A stretch of DNA of 64,000 nt from Ligula intestinalis. Its lineage: Eukaryota; Platyhelminthes; Cestoda; Diphyllobothriidea; Diphyllobothriidae. The position numbers and the translations under genes are program-made. Location of the stretch: the NCBI GenBank assembly GCA_036362985.1, contig JAYGXS010000009.1, positions 9,063,590-9,127,589 of the forward strand, written 5' to 3'. Within the stretch, counting starts at the first letter, position 1. Every line of letters begins with the position of its first letter. A model generated the notes under the pieces. That model was given only the letters and a program-made list of their open reading frames with translations. It did no database searches and was not told where the DNA came from. Positions 16,043-26,890 of this stretch are shown here, piece after piece.

Positions 16043-17080
16043 CTAGAGAGTACTCCGGCTGAAAAAAACTTCTTTGTGTGATTGGCGAAGGCTGATCTTT
16101 TTTGATAAGATCTGTTGAACGTGTTCGTCATTTTGTATCACAATTTTCAGAGGTCGTGGTCGCGGCGTGCCTGTGGCCTCTTCAGGTTTTTTTCTGATTC
16201 GAAATGACTTCAGAACTGGGAATTCCAAACCTGGCTCGAACAGATCGTTTAGAACACGATTGGAGGATGCCATGTCCTCCGCGATATGGTCTGAACGGAC
16301 TGAAGTACATTCTTCTAGGCCCTGGACAATAATACAGTGTTGTCGTCCCTGTGGGTGTTGGAAGACTTTTTCTACAGTTTTTGTCATATTGGCCTCTGTG
16401 AGACTCGAGCTCGGGATGGCCGATGTAGATGGTTCTCCAGCATGGGCCTCATTTCTGTTGCTATATGCATTCGGGAAGCCAAGCCCTTCGTTGTTGCATG
16501 TCCTTTCGGTGTTGGACACGGTCTCTAAGTTGGCCTCAGAATCCGTTCTGCGATCTGGGAGCTTGGGCTGGCAGTGGGCCTCGAGCTCGGACTGGCAGGA
16601 GTCAATATTTCGCCAGTATTGACTTTGCTGCTGTCGCTAGGGGTGCTCGCGAGGTCAGGCACGGCAGCTTTAGGCACCTTCACGCTAGGTGTTGGCACAG
16701 TCTTGCAATTTTTCATGAGAGCCTTAGGTTTTGGTGGTGGCCCAGCCATCCCTTTGTTGTCCACAGTGGGGTTGTTTGAATTAGCCTCCACTGTGACTGC
16801 ATGGTCAACTATGGGGGCCTGTACTTTAGGTATAGGCACACTCGTAGGTTTCTGAGGTGTTCTACACGTAAGCGCGGCAGCTGTCAGGTTTTCTGTTGAC
16901 ACGAGGGTCTGCTGGATAAAATCTCTCATGCCTTTCATTTCTTCCTCGAGTTTTTTCCTTTGAAACGAGGGTCTGCAGCAAAAACCCCTGCATATTTTTT
17001 ACTATTTCGACAAGTTTATCAAACTTTGAGGCAAACACATAATATCCATTGCAATAATCTTCTACTTGCGTCGGTCGCAC
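16043..17080 (-). pseudogene. CR1-type LINE ORF1-like region
   Basis: Three overlapping frames on the minus strand: 17080 to about 16950 with a short coiled-coil-like stretch (KFDKLVEIVKNMQGFLLQTL), 16938-16525 rich in Pro, Ala and Ser, and 16519-16043 ending in an RRM-like segment (CIIVQGLEE..., RPLKIVIQNDEHVQQIL). Such nucleic-acid-binding ORF1 proteins accompany the LINE RNA. A frameshift near 16525 splits it. The assignment to ORF1 is by position and weak similarity. Confidence 0.55.
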
Positions 17081-17111
17081 CCAATTGGTAAGACTTTTAG
17101 ATCTTGTCTCA

Positions 17112-17186
17112 CACCGTGCGTCGGTGGCGTAATGGTTGGAGACGCGGCCTCGTGAAAGAGCAGTTTAAAGTTCGATCCCACCTCGC
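17112..17186 (+). repeat. tRNA-derived sequence (SINE head) next to the CR1 5' end
   Basis: A-box-like TGGCGTAATGG at 17125-17135 and B-box GTTCGATCC at 17170-17178 are correctly spaced. No paired acceptor stem could be drawn, so this is not called a tRNA gene. It abuts the 5' end of the minus-strand LINE. Confidence 0.5.
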
Positions 17187-17189
17187 GCC

Positions 17190-18560
17190 GAATTTTGCAT
17201 TTGGCTTTTGGTCTGCATAACTGCGTACAGCAATTGTATTTTCAACATAAAAAGGTTGAGATACGGAGTTTATGTCTGACATACGAGATAGAAAGCCTAA
17301 GGCTTCGCTTTGCTGATACAAGAATCCGTTAGGAGTCGAATCTTTTTACTTAAGATGATTGTGTTTAGAATTCAAACAGCAGAGCTTTGACTGAATACTA
17401 GGTAAATGTCTTCACTTGTAAACTTAGTTCAGGGTTGATAAATACAGACGTAGCAACCGAGCTAGTTTAGTTTCTAAGTATGCAGTAGATAAGTACAATG
17501 CTGGTATCAAAACAAATGTGAGATAATATAATGGAGCGACTCAACCTTTGTCGTTTTCTATCCTGCTCCCTGGTGTGTACTAGTTTCTGAGAGTTTCCCA
17601 GCACCAGCGTTGTAGGAGTTTGGCTTTTCCGATTTCATCTAAGAAGAGTTTGGACGGTAGTCTGCGTTGATAGTAACAAAGTAACCGTGCAAGCAGGTGC
17701 ATTTAGACCCAAATGGCGATTTAGGAGAGGACTACTGTGGTACGGTTTGTTCAGTGAACACATTTTGTTAGTATACTGCTTTGTACGTAAACCCAGTGTG
17801 TTGTTCTTGGTCGTTGAAAGCAAGTACTCTTCTCTTGATACGCCACTGATTAAAAATGTCAAACCGCGCGCGGGCAAGAATTTTTCAAGGTGCTTAGTCA
17901 TGTATGAGAGTACTTCGGCTATATTGGCATGAACACTGATTCTTATTCAACATAGTCTGTGGTCAACTGCTATTTCACGCGTTCAGGTGTATAGGGTGTC
18001 GTGGTTAGAAGCCGATGCCTGGTTCATCGATGGAGTTAGTTGGTTATTACAAGGTGTGCTTAAGTTCGACCATCGAAATTCGATTATATCCACCATATGC
18101 TCAAGAACAGGGACGGTGACTGAAGTCAGGTACAGTGAAGGTAGACGAGCAGCCATCTACCACATTCTAAACCCGCTATTCGCTTGAACCGGTGAAAAAA
18201 GAAAGTTAAGATGACCGAACAGGAGCAGCTAGAAACACCGCCTATCTTTGTCTTAAGTGACAGCATACTTTTGCGCTGGTGCTACTGCACTATCTACCCT
18301 CACTCCCTTATAGTGGGTGCTCAGAAAGATTCGAGGAGCCCAAGTCTCGTATTTCTACTACTGCAACTACTGTTTATACTGCTGGTTCTAGCGGTGTATC
18401 TGAGTGATTTTAGTGTTGGTACAATTAAGGACGCTAATATTTGGTCAGAAATGACACTGGATAGAGTCAGGTCTGGGACCGTGTTCCCTTGATCTCAAGT
18501 AGGAGTGGGGCCTGGAATTTTGGTATTCCAAGTGGAGTAGGTGTTGGACTCTCGGTGCAT
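17190..18560. other. Stretch without a recognised gene
   Basis: Open frames here (for example 17687-17932 + and 18211-18492 +) show no recognisable domain and no splice context. No repeat match to the rest of the window was noticed. Confidence 0.4.
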
Positions 18561-18564
18561 ATAA

Positions 18565-19070
18565 ATGCTTGCCCTGGTCAGAGGTCACAATCCGGCGCTT
18601 AACAATGCAGCCCAAAGGGCGTCTACCGTCTGAGGACATGTCAAGAATCGAGCATTGAGTCCACTGCCTAAATTACCCGGATAATTATAGTGGAATGACG
18701 GATAAGCGGCTAAGATCGCGCATGCATGAACACAGCTTAGCCGTTAAGTGACAATATTTAATTTCGCATGTTGCCATGCACGGCCTCGAGAATGATCACC
18801 AATTTAACTTCTACAGTGTAAAAGTGATCGGCCGGACAAAAAGCAAGATGGTGAGAGAGGTGATCGAGGCCTGGCAATCGATCAGCAGAAGGATCGATAA
18901 ACCAGCCCCATATGAGACCGTAAAACATCACTTAGACAAGAAAATTGACAAAGGAGAGCAGACCCTGATGGAATTATCAGGAGTGAGTAAGAAAAAAAGC
19001 TTATTTAAACCATATATTTCAAATTATTCCCTATCTCCGATGATGTGCTCAACAACGAGTTTGAAACGAT
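18565..19070 (+). pseudogene. Penelope-like element fragment, GIY-YIG C-terminus
   Basis: Reads VTIRRLTMQPKGRLPSED, then VHCLNYPDNYSGMTDKRLRSRMHEHSLAV (written across a stop), matching the GIY-YIG domain with NYxGMT as second motif. From 18776 it reads HGLENDHQFNFYSVKVIG and KMVREVIEAW, the conserved tail. Same group as 19200-19870 (-) and 19870-20160 (+). A few stops and no reverse transcriptase: a truncated copy. Confidence 0.7.
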
Positions 19071-19199
19071 AGACGATGAATAAACCATCCTCCCCAAAGT
19101 TCGCCTTACGTTCTTATACCAGAGGCAGTATTTTTGCATATATCCATAGGTAAGTGTATAGAAAAGGAAAAAGGTAAGGTAATCTCTGGGGTGAATTTT

Positions 19200-19870
19200 T
19201 ATTTGTCTGGGCTTTCGCACTCATGCTCTAGCACATCATCAGAGGTTGACTTTTGCGTCAAGACATGAGTTAAAATAAGGGCTTTCTGCACGCTCCTGGC
19301 TGGCCCTTCGTCTTCTCGTCTCATTGGACCCCCTGTCGTGCGCATGTGCAACCTTGCAGCATCATATGGCCCGAGGAGGTCTATACTTCTGTTAATTGAG
19401 TTGTTGTCCATTTTCCAGGCCTCAATGACTTCCCTCACCAAAATTGCTGTCAGCTCAACCTATCAGTTGTGCACCAGCAAAGTCGAACCGATGGTCGTTT
19501 TCTAGACTGTGCATGGCAATGTGCCAGAGTATATCCTTTCTCTTTACGGCTACTGTATGGTCGTGCATGCGGGTTATCAGTTGTTTATCCGTCATGCCGT
19601 AGTAGTTGGCCCGGCAGTCTAAACAGTTGACGCGGTAACCAATACCTGACATATCTGCCGGTGCTTATCGGCCTTTGGGTAGCATTAATAAGTGACGGAT
19701 AGTAGCTTCTGGCCGGTGTCCCACGCCCACATTAAGCGGTCTGAGCACGCTCTTAATGGCCTCGGAAACGTTCTTCACATAGGGTAAGCTACGAAAGGTT
19801 GCAGGTCTTTGTTGTCGCTCCTCCTCGTTCTTCGTGTGTCTATCCGTCGCATAGTAATGTGACCCAAATT
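19200..19870 (-). pseudogene. Penelope-like element, linker plus GIY-YIG domain
   Basis: On the minus strand FRSLPYVKNVSEAIKSVLRP and GVGHRPEATIRHLLMLPKGR form the PLE linker, then GYRVNCLDCRANYYGMTDKQ and RMHDHTVAV form the GIY-YIG core (the GIY motif appears as GYRV, the second as YYGMT). HSLENDHRFDFAGAQLIG and VREVIEAW follow after a frameshift near 19450. The 3' end carries the hammerhead core at 19213-19242 and an AATAAAAATTC tail. Only the C-terminal half of the element is present. Confidence 0.8.
19213..19242 (-). ncRNA. Hammerhead ribozyme core (PLE-borne)
   Basis: Minus strand CTGATGA, a stem II formed by GTGCT and AGTGC with two G-U pairs around an AGAGCATG loop region, then CGAAAGC. 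All core residues (CUGANGA and GAAA) are intact. It lies at the 3' end of the PLE at 19200-19870. PLE hammerheads are known from other eukaryotes; helix I and III pairing was not folded here. Confidence 0.7.
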
Positions 19871-20160
19871 CCGATTAGCACCGGCAGATACGTCGGGTAT
19901 TGTTTACCACGTCAACTGTCTAGACTGCCGGGCCAACTACTACTGCATGACGGATAAACAACTGAGAACCCGCATGCACGAGCATACAGTAGCCGTAAAG
20001 AGAAAGGATATACTCTCGCACATTGCCATACACAGTCTAGAAAACGACCATCGGTTCGACTTTGCTGGTGCGCAACTCATAGTTTGAGCTGACAGCAATT
20101 CTGGCGAGGGAAGTCATTGAGGCCTGGAAAATGGACAGCAACACAATTAACAGAAGTATA
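19870..20160 (+). pseudogene. Penelope-like GIY-YIG segment, mirror copy
   Basis: The plus strand reads VYHVNCLDCRANYYCMTDKQLRTRMHEH (across frames), AIHSLENDHRFDFAGAQL and REVIEAW. It is an inverted duplicate of about 19390-19660, so the two GIY-YIG segments sit head to head around about 19870. YYCMT replaces YYGMT, losing a conserved Gly. Confidence 0.7.
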
Positions 20161-20251
20161 AACGAATACAGACAAAGGCTCCTATCCCAGGTATTTGTCT
20201 AGAAGAAAAAGTCGTTGCAATCACCGGAATTGCAATTTTATTCTTCTGAGC

Positions 20252-20281
20252 TTTAGGGCTCTTACAAGAGTAAATCGTCAG
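20252..20281 (-). ncRNA. Hammerhead ribozyme remnant (PLE-borne)
   Basis: CTGACGA is intact on the minus strand with an ACTCTTGTAAGAG(CC) stem II, but GAAA is replaced by TAAA. It lies just downstream of the PLE at 20425-21384 on the same strand. Confidence 0.5.
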
Positions 20282-20424
20282 CGATAAACCGCCAACGAAA
20301 ATAGAGCAACAGTTATAGGGGCAGGAACCAATCAAGTGTTACACGGGGAAGGGGGAGAGAGTAGGGTGGGGAGGGAGAAGGAGGAGTGGGCGAGGGGCAG
20401 AAGAAGAGGGGAGGGGGGGACACA

Positions 20425-21384
20425 TTAATCACCAGTTTCGGCCGTGCGTATATGCCTGCGGAGCGTGATGTAGGCGGGCACCAACTCAGTGCACCGGTTG
20501 ACTGGGTTGTTGTCCGAGGCCCAGGCTTTAGTTAGCTCACGTGCGTTCTTGGTGTCGGCGTGAGCAATTATCCTTGCGGCCAGGAAGTTAAATTCGTGGC
20601 CCGTCTCATAGGTGTGGGCCGCCACCTGCGACAATGCGTCACCCCGTCTGACAGCTAGCTTATGTTCGTGCATGCGCGAACCAAGCATTCGCCCTGTCTA
20701 TCTGGTATAATTTCGGGGAGAGTTCAGACATGGTATGCAATACACTACGCCCGACGGCTCACTAGAACTTAATCGGTCCTTTATCCTCGTGATCCGGCTG
20801 TGCATGGTGGCCTTGGGACGGTGCGAAATTCCAAAGCCTACTCCCGCAGAAATGCACTCGATCGCTTCCGACACATCCTTGATGTATGACAGCGCATGCC
20901 ACATCGTAGAGGTTTGTTTTGACCGGGTCCTCGGAGGGCGGGCACGTCAGCATCGGCTTATGAAGGCCTTCGGATAGCCATTCCCCATAAATTGGTTGCG
21001 GAGATATCGGTCCTCCCGTGCTTTTACCTCCGGATTACTGCAGTGCATTTGGATTCTTTTGAACAGCGTTCTCACGCAGCTTTGCTTGTTAGCCACTGGA
21101 TAGTTCCTGTGAGCTTTGAGAAGCTGTGCGGTGTTTATTGCCTTCCTGTAAACCGTTGTTTCGATCTCATCGCTGGAAGTTCGCATAACGAGTACATTAA
21201 TAAAGGGTAGTTGCTGATCCGCTTCCTCTTCCTTCGTGAATTGTATATCAAGGAGTATCGAGTTGAGAAGATCATGAAAGTTCTGCACCATCTTCCCTTT
21301 GAAGATAACAAAGCTGTCATCAACGTAACGGCGCCAACCGAGGAAAACCCTTCCTTTAAGAATAAAATTTAACGAAGGCGTCAT
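20425..21384 (-). pseudogene. Penelope-like element: RT C-terminal part, linker and GIY-YIG
   Basis: 21384-20947 codes the end of the reverse transcriptase with WRRYVDDSFVIFKG (catalytic YVDD), LPFINVLV, SCVRTLFKRIQMHC and YLRNQFMGNGYPKAF. A frameshift leads into the linker (YIKDVSEAIECISAGVGFGISHRPKATMHSR) and GVVYCIPCLNSPRNYTR, a decayed GIY-YIG core. After another break 20688-20425 reads RMHEHKLAVRRGDALSQVAAHTYETGHEFNF and ARELTKAW (conserved tail). It is among the better-preserved copies, with the catalytic Asp pair intact but the frame broken. A hammerhead remnant is about 150 bp downstream. Confidence 0.8.
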
Positions 21385-21389
21385 ATGCT

Positions 21390-21650
21390 ATCAAATAGGT
21401 ACAAGAGAGGATTTTTCCGTGCATGCTTTCCATAAAGTATATTGGATTTTATAAAGGCAGTCAAAATCAATAATAAAAGTGCATGCTATTTAAGCAGTAA
21501 CCTTTTACAAAATTAACTTTTTTGCAGTGGTCAAAAAGAGGCTCATCACAGAGTCGGCATCCTAGCGTGACTGAAAATAATTGAAATTGGACTGCATGAT
21601 AAACAGTATTGCAACCCTACTCAATGTTGGTTTGCGAGTGATTACCGGTC
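21390..21650 (-). repeat. Repeat R2 (copy 2)
   Basis: Reverse complement matches 12290-12690: GACTGCCTTTATAAA-like AT-rich part, GTCGTGCATG and the TTCTGACC/TGACTG blocks, though more diverged than the other copies. It directly adjoins the PLE at 20425-21384. Confidence 0.5.
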
Positions 21651-22079
21651 TTTTTCAATTTGCGGGGAATATTATTTTAGAGACTGGGGCTCCAGCTGTC
21701 CATCAGACACAGAGTAAAGTGCAATTGCCAAAACAGCTTTAATCGTAAGTGCACAGACAAAAACGATAAAAGGGCAGCATACAATTGTGACTTGTTGTGA
21801 TGAGGCTGTAGGAGCCTACCTCGCCAGCGCTGCCATGATCACTCATCTGTCTGCTCTATCAACGTGGCCAGCGTATCGATTTTTGGCTCATCGTTGATTA
21901 CTGGTTAACGCTGAACTCGCATAGTCAAATCAGTTAATCGATTTTGCGTACCGCTGATTGCTGATATGCGCCGGATTTTTTGTCAGCGCTGGCAGAAACA
22001 AACTTAAAACTAAGCCCATTCACTTGGCCTTCAGCTAGGCTCGAGACGGGCAGTGCTCTCTCACGGTCCTGATGGTGGA

Positions 22080-22330
22080 ACTCAACGCCAGGCCGAGTCA
22101 ACCCTTCTGTTATCTCTTCTTCTTATTATTCTGTACAGAATAGAATCTCCTTCTACCTTGACTTCTACGACTTCTCTCTCACTCCTAATAAACCGGGCCT
22201 GGAAGATCGAAGTAGTTAGGGTTCAACCGGCTTGACCTTAACACCTATTGCGATGAGGCCAGGTGTTCGAATTCTCCTGCCTGACTCACTCCGCCAATAG
22301 GTTTTTACCGCGCGTCTCCCTCCCTCCGTC
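22080..22330 (-). repeat. Possible diverged R3 repeat
   Basis: On the minus strand GAAGGAGATTCTATTCTGTACAGAATAA resembles the AATAGTTTATTCTGTACAG block of R3 (22100-22155). The rest is too diverged to be certain. Confidence 0.3.
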
Positions 22331-22499
22331 CGGATTGGTTCGCGTCTCACCCACTTCTGCTTGAGACTTCGTCATGACGACTCCAACTCGATGTGCCTGT
22401 TGATGCATGACGCGCCCACGTGTGCAGCCTCTTGAAATGGCAGATAGCAACAGTGGGAGTTTTTTTCCACGCGACGGTGTGCCCGGTGTCCAGTCTATG

Positions 22500-23320
22500 C
22501 ATGGTTACCTAGGACAGGTGGTCTCGTCTTCTTACCACTAACTGGTGTTCGTGAATGCGTTCCGAGGCGGATTTTCCAGCCTGGCCACAGTACACGACAT
22601 CGCACGATGCACATTGGCTTTTTTAGACAATTTCCTTCCTGTCTAAATGATTGACCCTATCTTTAGGGTGTACCAAGTGTGTGCGTAAATCCGATGCTGG
22701 TTTATGGGCCACCCGAATTTGGTGCTTTCTTAGGTGCCTGTCGAAGACTTCAGACACGTTTTTGATGTCAGGAAGGCTTCGCCAAGTATACAGTTTGGGC
22801 GTTTGATTGCTACGGCCTGAGTGCTTTTTCTTTGACCCTTGTTGTATCATGTGTCGACATGTAGATTCTTTAAGAAAGCCTTTTTAAGAAAATAAGTCGA
22901 ACAGGTAATTCACTTTGCTGTGGTAGCCTTCTTTCTCTTAACAATGCGTTTTTGCTCGATTTAGCGAACTGTTGACAGTGCACCTTTTATGAGAGATAGG
23001 GTGATTGCTCTCCTAATTTAGGAGGACGTACGCATAAGTTTCTTTGCGGTATACAGTCGTTCCTTTCGAGCCTAAATTTAATCCGAGGAAGCGTGGCGTT
23101 GAGTATGTTGTGCAAGTTTTCTAGCTGATTCTTTCGTACGATTACGAAAGTTTCGTCCAAATACCGCATCCAGAACCTAGGGTTGACTAGCGGAAACGCT
23201 GTGGCCTCGAGTCTCTGCATTGCCACCTCAGCAAAAAGGCCTGACATGCATGACCCCATCGGAGCTCCTGTTAGTTGCTGATAATATTTACGCGATAAAA
23301 TTCTTCTTCCCAAAGAATGC
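22500..23320 (-). pseudogene. Penelope-like element, RT core and GIY-YIG remnant
   Basis: 23313-22987 codes LTGAPMGSCMSGLFAEVAMQRLE (written in two parts: motif with PMGS..S, then AEV..QRLE) and MRYLDETFVI, the catalytic site with the second Asp changed to Glu. 22850-22623 codes the linker YTWRSLPDIKNVSEVFDRH and RVAHKPASDLRTHLVHPKDR, then SQCASCDVVYCGQAGKSASERIHEHQLVVRR, a diverged GIY-YIG core (VVYCGQ). It differs clearly from the other groups, so a separate PLE family. Frames are broken. Confidence 0.75.
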
Positions 23321-23369
23321 CTTCGCTTTCAACTTATATTTCTTGGGATGCCTACATTTCAATACATTA

Positions 23370-23460
23370 GTCGCCGGTTATTAAGCCCACCTCGGGCCCA
23401 GACCAAAGTGGGCTTAATAAGAGGCTGGGCCTATTAAACGTAGGCTTTATAACCGGCGAC
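23370..23460. mobile_element. MITE-like hairpin with TA target duplication
   Basis: Terminal inverted repeats of about 18-20 bp (GTCGCCGGTTATTAAGCC at 23370-23387 against GGCTTTATAACCGGCGAC at 23443-23460) with one mismatch enclose about 55 bp. TA flanks both ends (23368-23369 and 23461-23462), as expected for a Tc1/mariner-type non-autonomous element. It has a second internal inverted GTGGGCTTAATAA/TTATTAAGCCCAC pair, so the whole unit can fold. No coding capacity. Confidence 0.6.
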
Positions 23461-23699
23461 TACTTTATACATATATGAAGAAAAGAAAAAAAGGATCCAA
23501 TACATATTTCATCCTAAATTAAGTAAGCAACCACCCCGCTGCTCACAAAAGAAGCTGCGTCCAAACTTTGTTCCATCGGGCTTATCTCTATTGCAACAGC
23601 GAGGAACTCCTAAAGAAAGAACTTGCTTACCTGTATCGGTTGTTTCGATCTAACGGATATCCGACCAGTTTCTTAAAGAATTACGATGGTTAACACTAA

Positions 23700-23940
23700 C
23701 AGCTACGACCTTTCTGACCCATGGTTCCTTTAGGTGAGGAAAGAGGATGGTGGGAAAGCCAGATTGTTGGGAATAGTTTATTCTGCAGAAAGATAGAAGA
23801 ATAGGTTGTGACAGAGTTGACTATCGGAGCACACGTCCGGCCGCGAGGCGGGCCAGCTCCGAAGTAATGTCTGGTGGTAACCAGGGCCTTGAGGTCTGTC
23901 CAGACAGATTGAGGTCACGCCATTGTTGGTTGAGGCCAGA
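23700..23940 (+). repeat. Repeat R3 (copy 3)
   Basis: CTGACCCATGGTTCCTTTAG, GGGAATAGTTTATTCTGCAG, AGAAGAATAGG and GTTGACTATCGG correspond to blocks of the other R3 copies. Confidence 0.55.
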
Positions 23941-24049
23941 AAAGGGGAGATATGGTGTGTGTGTGACTCTTTTTTTTTTTGCTTCTCTTTGCCGCACTTC
24001 TACCATACTGTATTTATATTACTCGCTTCATTACCGCACTCACTCATAA

Positions 24050-24870
24050 TAGCTGCGCCTAAAGTTCTGTCCTTAGCACAAACGAAAGCCTCCGTGGTTA
24101 CTGAAATTTCTCTGCTGCAAGGTAAGTTGAAATTTCTGCTCTCATTGTCCTTGTCTACACTTGATTTTCTCCCCTGTCTCTCGGCTGGCCTGCGTTACCC
24201 CCCACACCTTCTCCCCCTATCTCCCTCTTTCAATTTCTTCTTCTTCTTCCTATCCCTTTTCTATTTTTCCCCTTCCTCCTTTCCCCTCCTCCTTATTCCT
24301 CTTCTTCTTCTTCTTCATCTTCTTCTTCTTCTTCTTCTTCATCCTCCTCTTCTTCGTCTTCCTCTCCTCTGCACGTCCACAATTGCAAAGTTCACCAGTT
24401 GCCTCTTGCTCTCCTTTCAGCCTCGCCCACGGACGCCAACCGACGACGGAGCATGGGTAGTGCCTTTCAGTCTTTGACTGACTGGTTACCCCTCCCAGGA
24501 GGGCGTTGGCCCAGGCTGTATGCAGGGCTGCTCTCACCCTTCTGAGATCCAATGGTCTGTATGCACATGCAATGCCAGTCTTCAGCTAACCACGGTCCCT
24601 GCGGCCTGGAAGGCGCTGGCACTTTCTCTCACTTCTGATTCCCTGTTGGTGACTGCGCTCGCGCTCCCACTGGGTTTCAGGCCCCACTGCGGGTGCCCGA
24701 AAAGCTAGGTGGTCACTATGCGGTGGGGGTGAGAGTGAGGTCGACCTCGGCGCGATTCTTCCCTCACTATAATAAATCTGAAAGCGTCTGAATCTATCAC
24801 GGTGCGCTAAAAGCCGTGGCGGCTTGGAGGGTTTGCCACCTGACTGGAAACCTTGGGCCCCCTAACTTGC
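24050..24870 (+). repeat. Repeat R4, partial copy 1
   Basis: A noncoding family present six times in the window. This copy has an exon-like start (GCAAGGTAAGTTG at about 24117), a pyrimidine tract of (CTT)n-type at about 24230-24370, TGCACGTCCACAATTGC, CTCTCCTTTCAG|CCTCGCCC at about 24410-24430, TGGTTACCCCTCCCAGGAGG, and a CACTATAATAAATCTGAA block. It directly precedes a second copy in the same orientation. Confidence 0.7.
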
Positions 24871-25784
24871 TGCTCCTCCTGTTTTCTACTTCATCTTCCT
24901 CCTCCTCCTCCTCGTACTTCTTCTTTTCTTCTTCTTCTTTTTCTTCGACACGTCCAAAATTGCAAAGTTCACCAGTTGCCTCTTGCTCTCCTTTCAGCCT
25001 CGCCNNNNNNNNNNTTCTGAGATCCAATGGTCTGTATGCACATGCAATGCCAGTCTTCAGCCAACCACGGTCCCTGCGGCCTGGAAGGCGCTGGCAATTT
25101 CTCTCACTTCTGATTCCCTGTTGGTGACTGCGCTCGCGCTCCCACTGGGTTTCAGGCCCCACTGCGGGTGCCCGAAAAGCTAGGCGGTCACTATGCGGTG
25201 GGGGAGAGAGTGAGGTCGACCTCGGCGCGATTCTTCCCTCACTATAATAAATCTGAATGCGTCTGAATCTATCACGGTGCGCTAAAAGCCGTGGCTTGGA
25301 GGGTCTGCCAACTGACGGGAAAACTCGGCCCCCAACGTAGCTGCTCCTTCTGTACGCCTGTGTCTGTGTGTGCGTACGGGAGGAGAGGGAGGACTGAGAG
25401 TCAGGCTGCAATGGCTCCCTCTTAATGTGGCCTTTATGGCGCTCCCACGCAGTCGGGAGCATACCTAGCGAGATGGCTGTGTCAAGTGTGCGCGTGCTGA
25501 GTGTTTATCGCGCCAGCCATCTACACCCTCCCTCATCCCCGGTCTTATTGACTCTGTCTTTACACCGGAAACGGAGGTGGGAGTGGCGAGCGAGTGGGTA
25601 GATTCTGCGCAAGTCTGCCTAAACTCTTGTTTTCTCTCGCGCCAGTTCTCTGCGTTGCTCCTGCAGGCTGTCGCTTGCGTATTGCTTGCCGAGCTCACCT
25701 TTGTGTCAGTTGTGGCTTGCTCCAGCGTTTGCTGCGGCTTGTTGGAGCGCGTGGTGCCCATCGTCGAAATCGACGGGGGAACTG

Positions 25785-25825
<41 letters not shown>

Positions 25826-25830
25826 GACTA
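24870..25830 (+). repeat. Repeat R4, copy 2, with assembly gap
   Basis: Repeats the features of copy 1 from ACGTCCAAAATTGC (24950) on and extends further, ending in GTCGAAATCGACGGGGGAAC at about 25785, where a (TG)n tract begins. Ten Ns at 25005-25014 mark an assembly gap within it; the sequence on the two sides skips a part present in copy 1. It is near-identical and inverted to 26890-27850. Confidence 0.7.
25785..25826 (+). repeat. (TG)n microsatellite
   Basis: An uninterrupted GT/TG dinucleotide run of about 40 bp at the 3' end of R4 copy 2. The inverted R4 copy at 26890 lacks it. Confidence 0.9.
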
Positions 25831-26089
25831 GCCGTAAAGGTAGCGCATCCGTTTGCGCATAGGCCCGAGGCACGCGTGAAAACTGCTTTCGCGCGGGGTC
25901 GTATGCTCTGAGTGATCTTGTCTGCGGCATTACGATTTAGGAGGGAGTCGGGCAGCAGCGACCACCACAGAACTGCCTAAGGCGTCAAGAACAACCACAA
26001 GCCCCCAACCCTAGTTGAGAAATGACGACGCAAAAATGCTACTCCCTTATATGCAGGGGACTTCCGAAGTAATGTCCAGACAGTTATGT

Positions 26090-26410
26090 CCATTCGATAG
26101 CCACATAGGGCACAAACCAGCATCATCATTACGTGCAGTGTTATCACGTATAAAGGATCCCATAGCAAAGAAACAATGATCCAACGTGATTTACCGCATA
26201 CCTGCGCAGATTGCTCTTGCGCGTATGTTGGTCACACAGGTAGACTCCTGTCTGTCGCAAGTACCCCCTGTCTCTCGTCTCCGCACACGCAATCAATTGC
26301 GATCATTGAATTAATTGGGACGACATGGAACTCGTCGCCTTGGACAACACAAACCCAGTGCGTGAATTTATCCAGACTTAGGACTCTACGACGGGCAGTA
26401 TAAACCTGCA
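26090..26410 (+). pseudogene. Penelope-like element fragment, GIY-YIG region
   Basis: The plus strand reads HIGHKPASSLRAVLSRIKDPIAKK (the linker normally ...AHKPEATIR..L...KDPV) and then TCADCSCAYVGHTGRLLSV, a GIY-YIG core with AYVGHTG. It then degenerates. It is short and broken and sits between the R4 copies. Confidence 0.6.
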
Positions 26411-26890
26411 CGCCGATTTGAATGAGCAATATGGTGGCTTAAGATCCAAAATTGCCGTACCCCTTCCCATCGACGATCGCTAACCGATCCATCACGGGCC
26501 CTCCTCCTCCCCCTAGATATGTAGGCACTTTGCAGGAATATGCTTCACTAAGGTAAACGTTTACGTTCCTCACAGGAAGGGTTATTGCTCGCAGCAGAGG
26601 CAAAGTAATCCACTTAGTCTGCGTCAGTCGAATCAGCGTTACTTTCATGCACCCCCTCCACCCCTCCACCTACAGCAAACTCTGCATCCGGATTTCTGGG
26701 ACCCGGTGAAGTTGTTGGTCTGCCTGCGCCTTACTGCTGCGTCATGCGGCAAAACACAACTCATTCCACCGGCTTGCACGTCACGCTTTGTTGTGTGCTG
26801 AACGCATACTAATCGCAATAGCACAGCCTGGCGTTCGTGGGCTCTGACGGAAAAGTTAATTCACTTTGTCAATTTATCGTTCAGAGCTCA
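26410..26890. other. Stretch without a recognised gene
   Basis: No exon or element protein was seen. Only a weak minus-strand open frame at 26439-26669 is present. Confidence 0.4.

Larger units (their letters stand above)
13050..17090 (-). mobile_element. CR1-type LINE, almost full length, inactive
   Basis: Read on the minus strand, an ORF1-like region (17080-16043) is followed by an AP-type endonuclease (15828 to about 15160), reverse transcriptase (about 15084-13630) and a CR1/jockey-type C-terminal region to about 13060. All parts are collinear, about 4 kb, and broken by several stops and frameshifts. The 3' end near 13040 (AGTTCAAAGGTATTTACC on the minus strand) has a short match at about 54100-54165. 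Clade assignment to CR1 is from overall domain order and motifs; a related jockey-superfamily clade is possible. Confidence 0.8.

Noticed and set aside
17112..17186. tRNA gene
   Set aside because: A and B boxes are present but the acceptor and anticodon stems do not pair; better explained as a SINE head.
25785..25826. (TG)n tract as a possible regulatory or Z-DNA element
   Set aside because: A simple dinucleotide repeat at the end of a repeat copy; nothing around it suggests a regulatory role.
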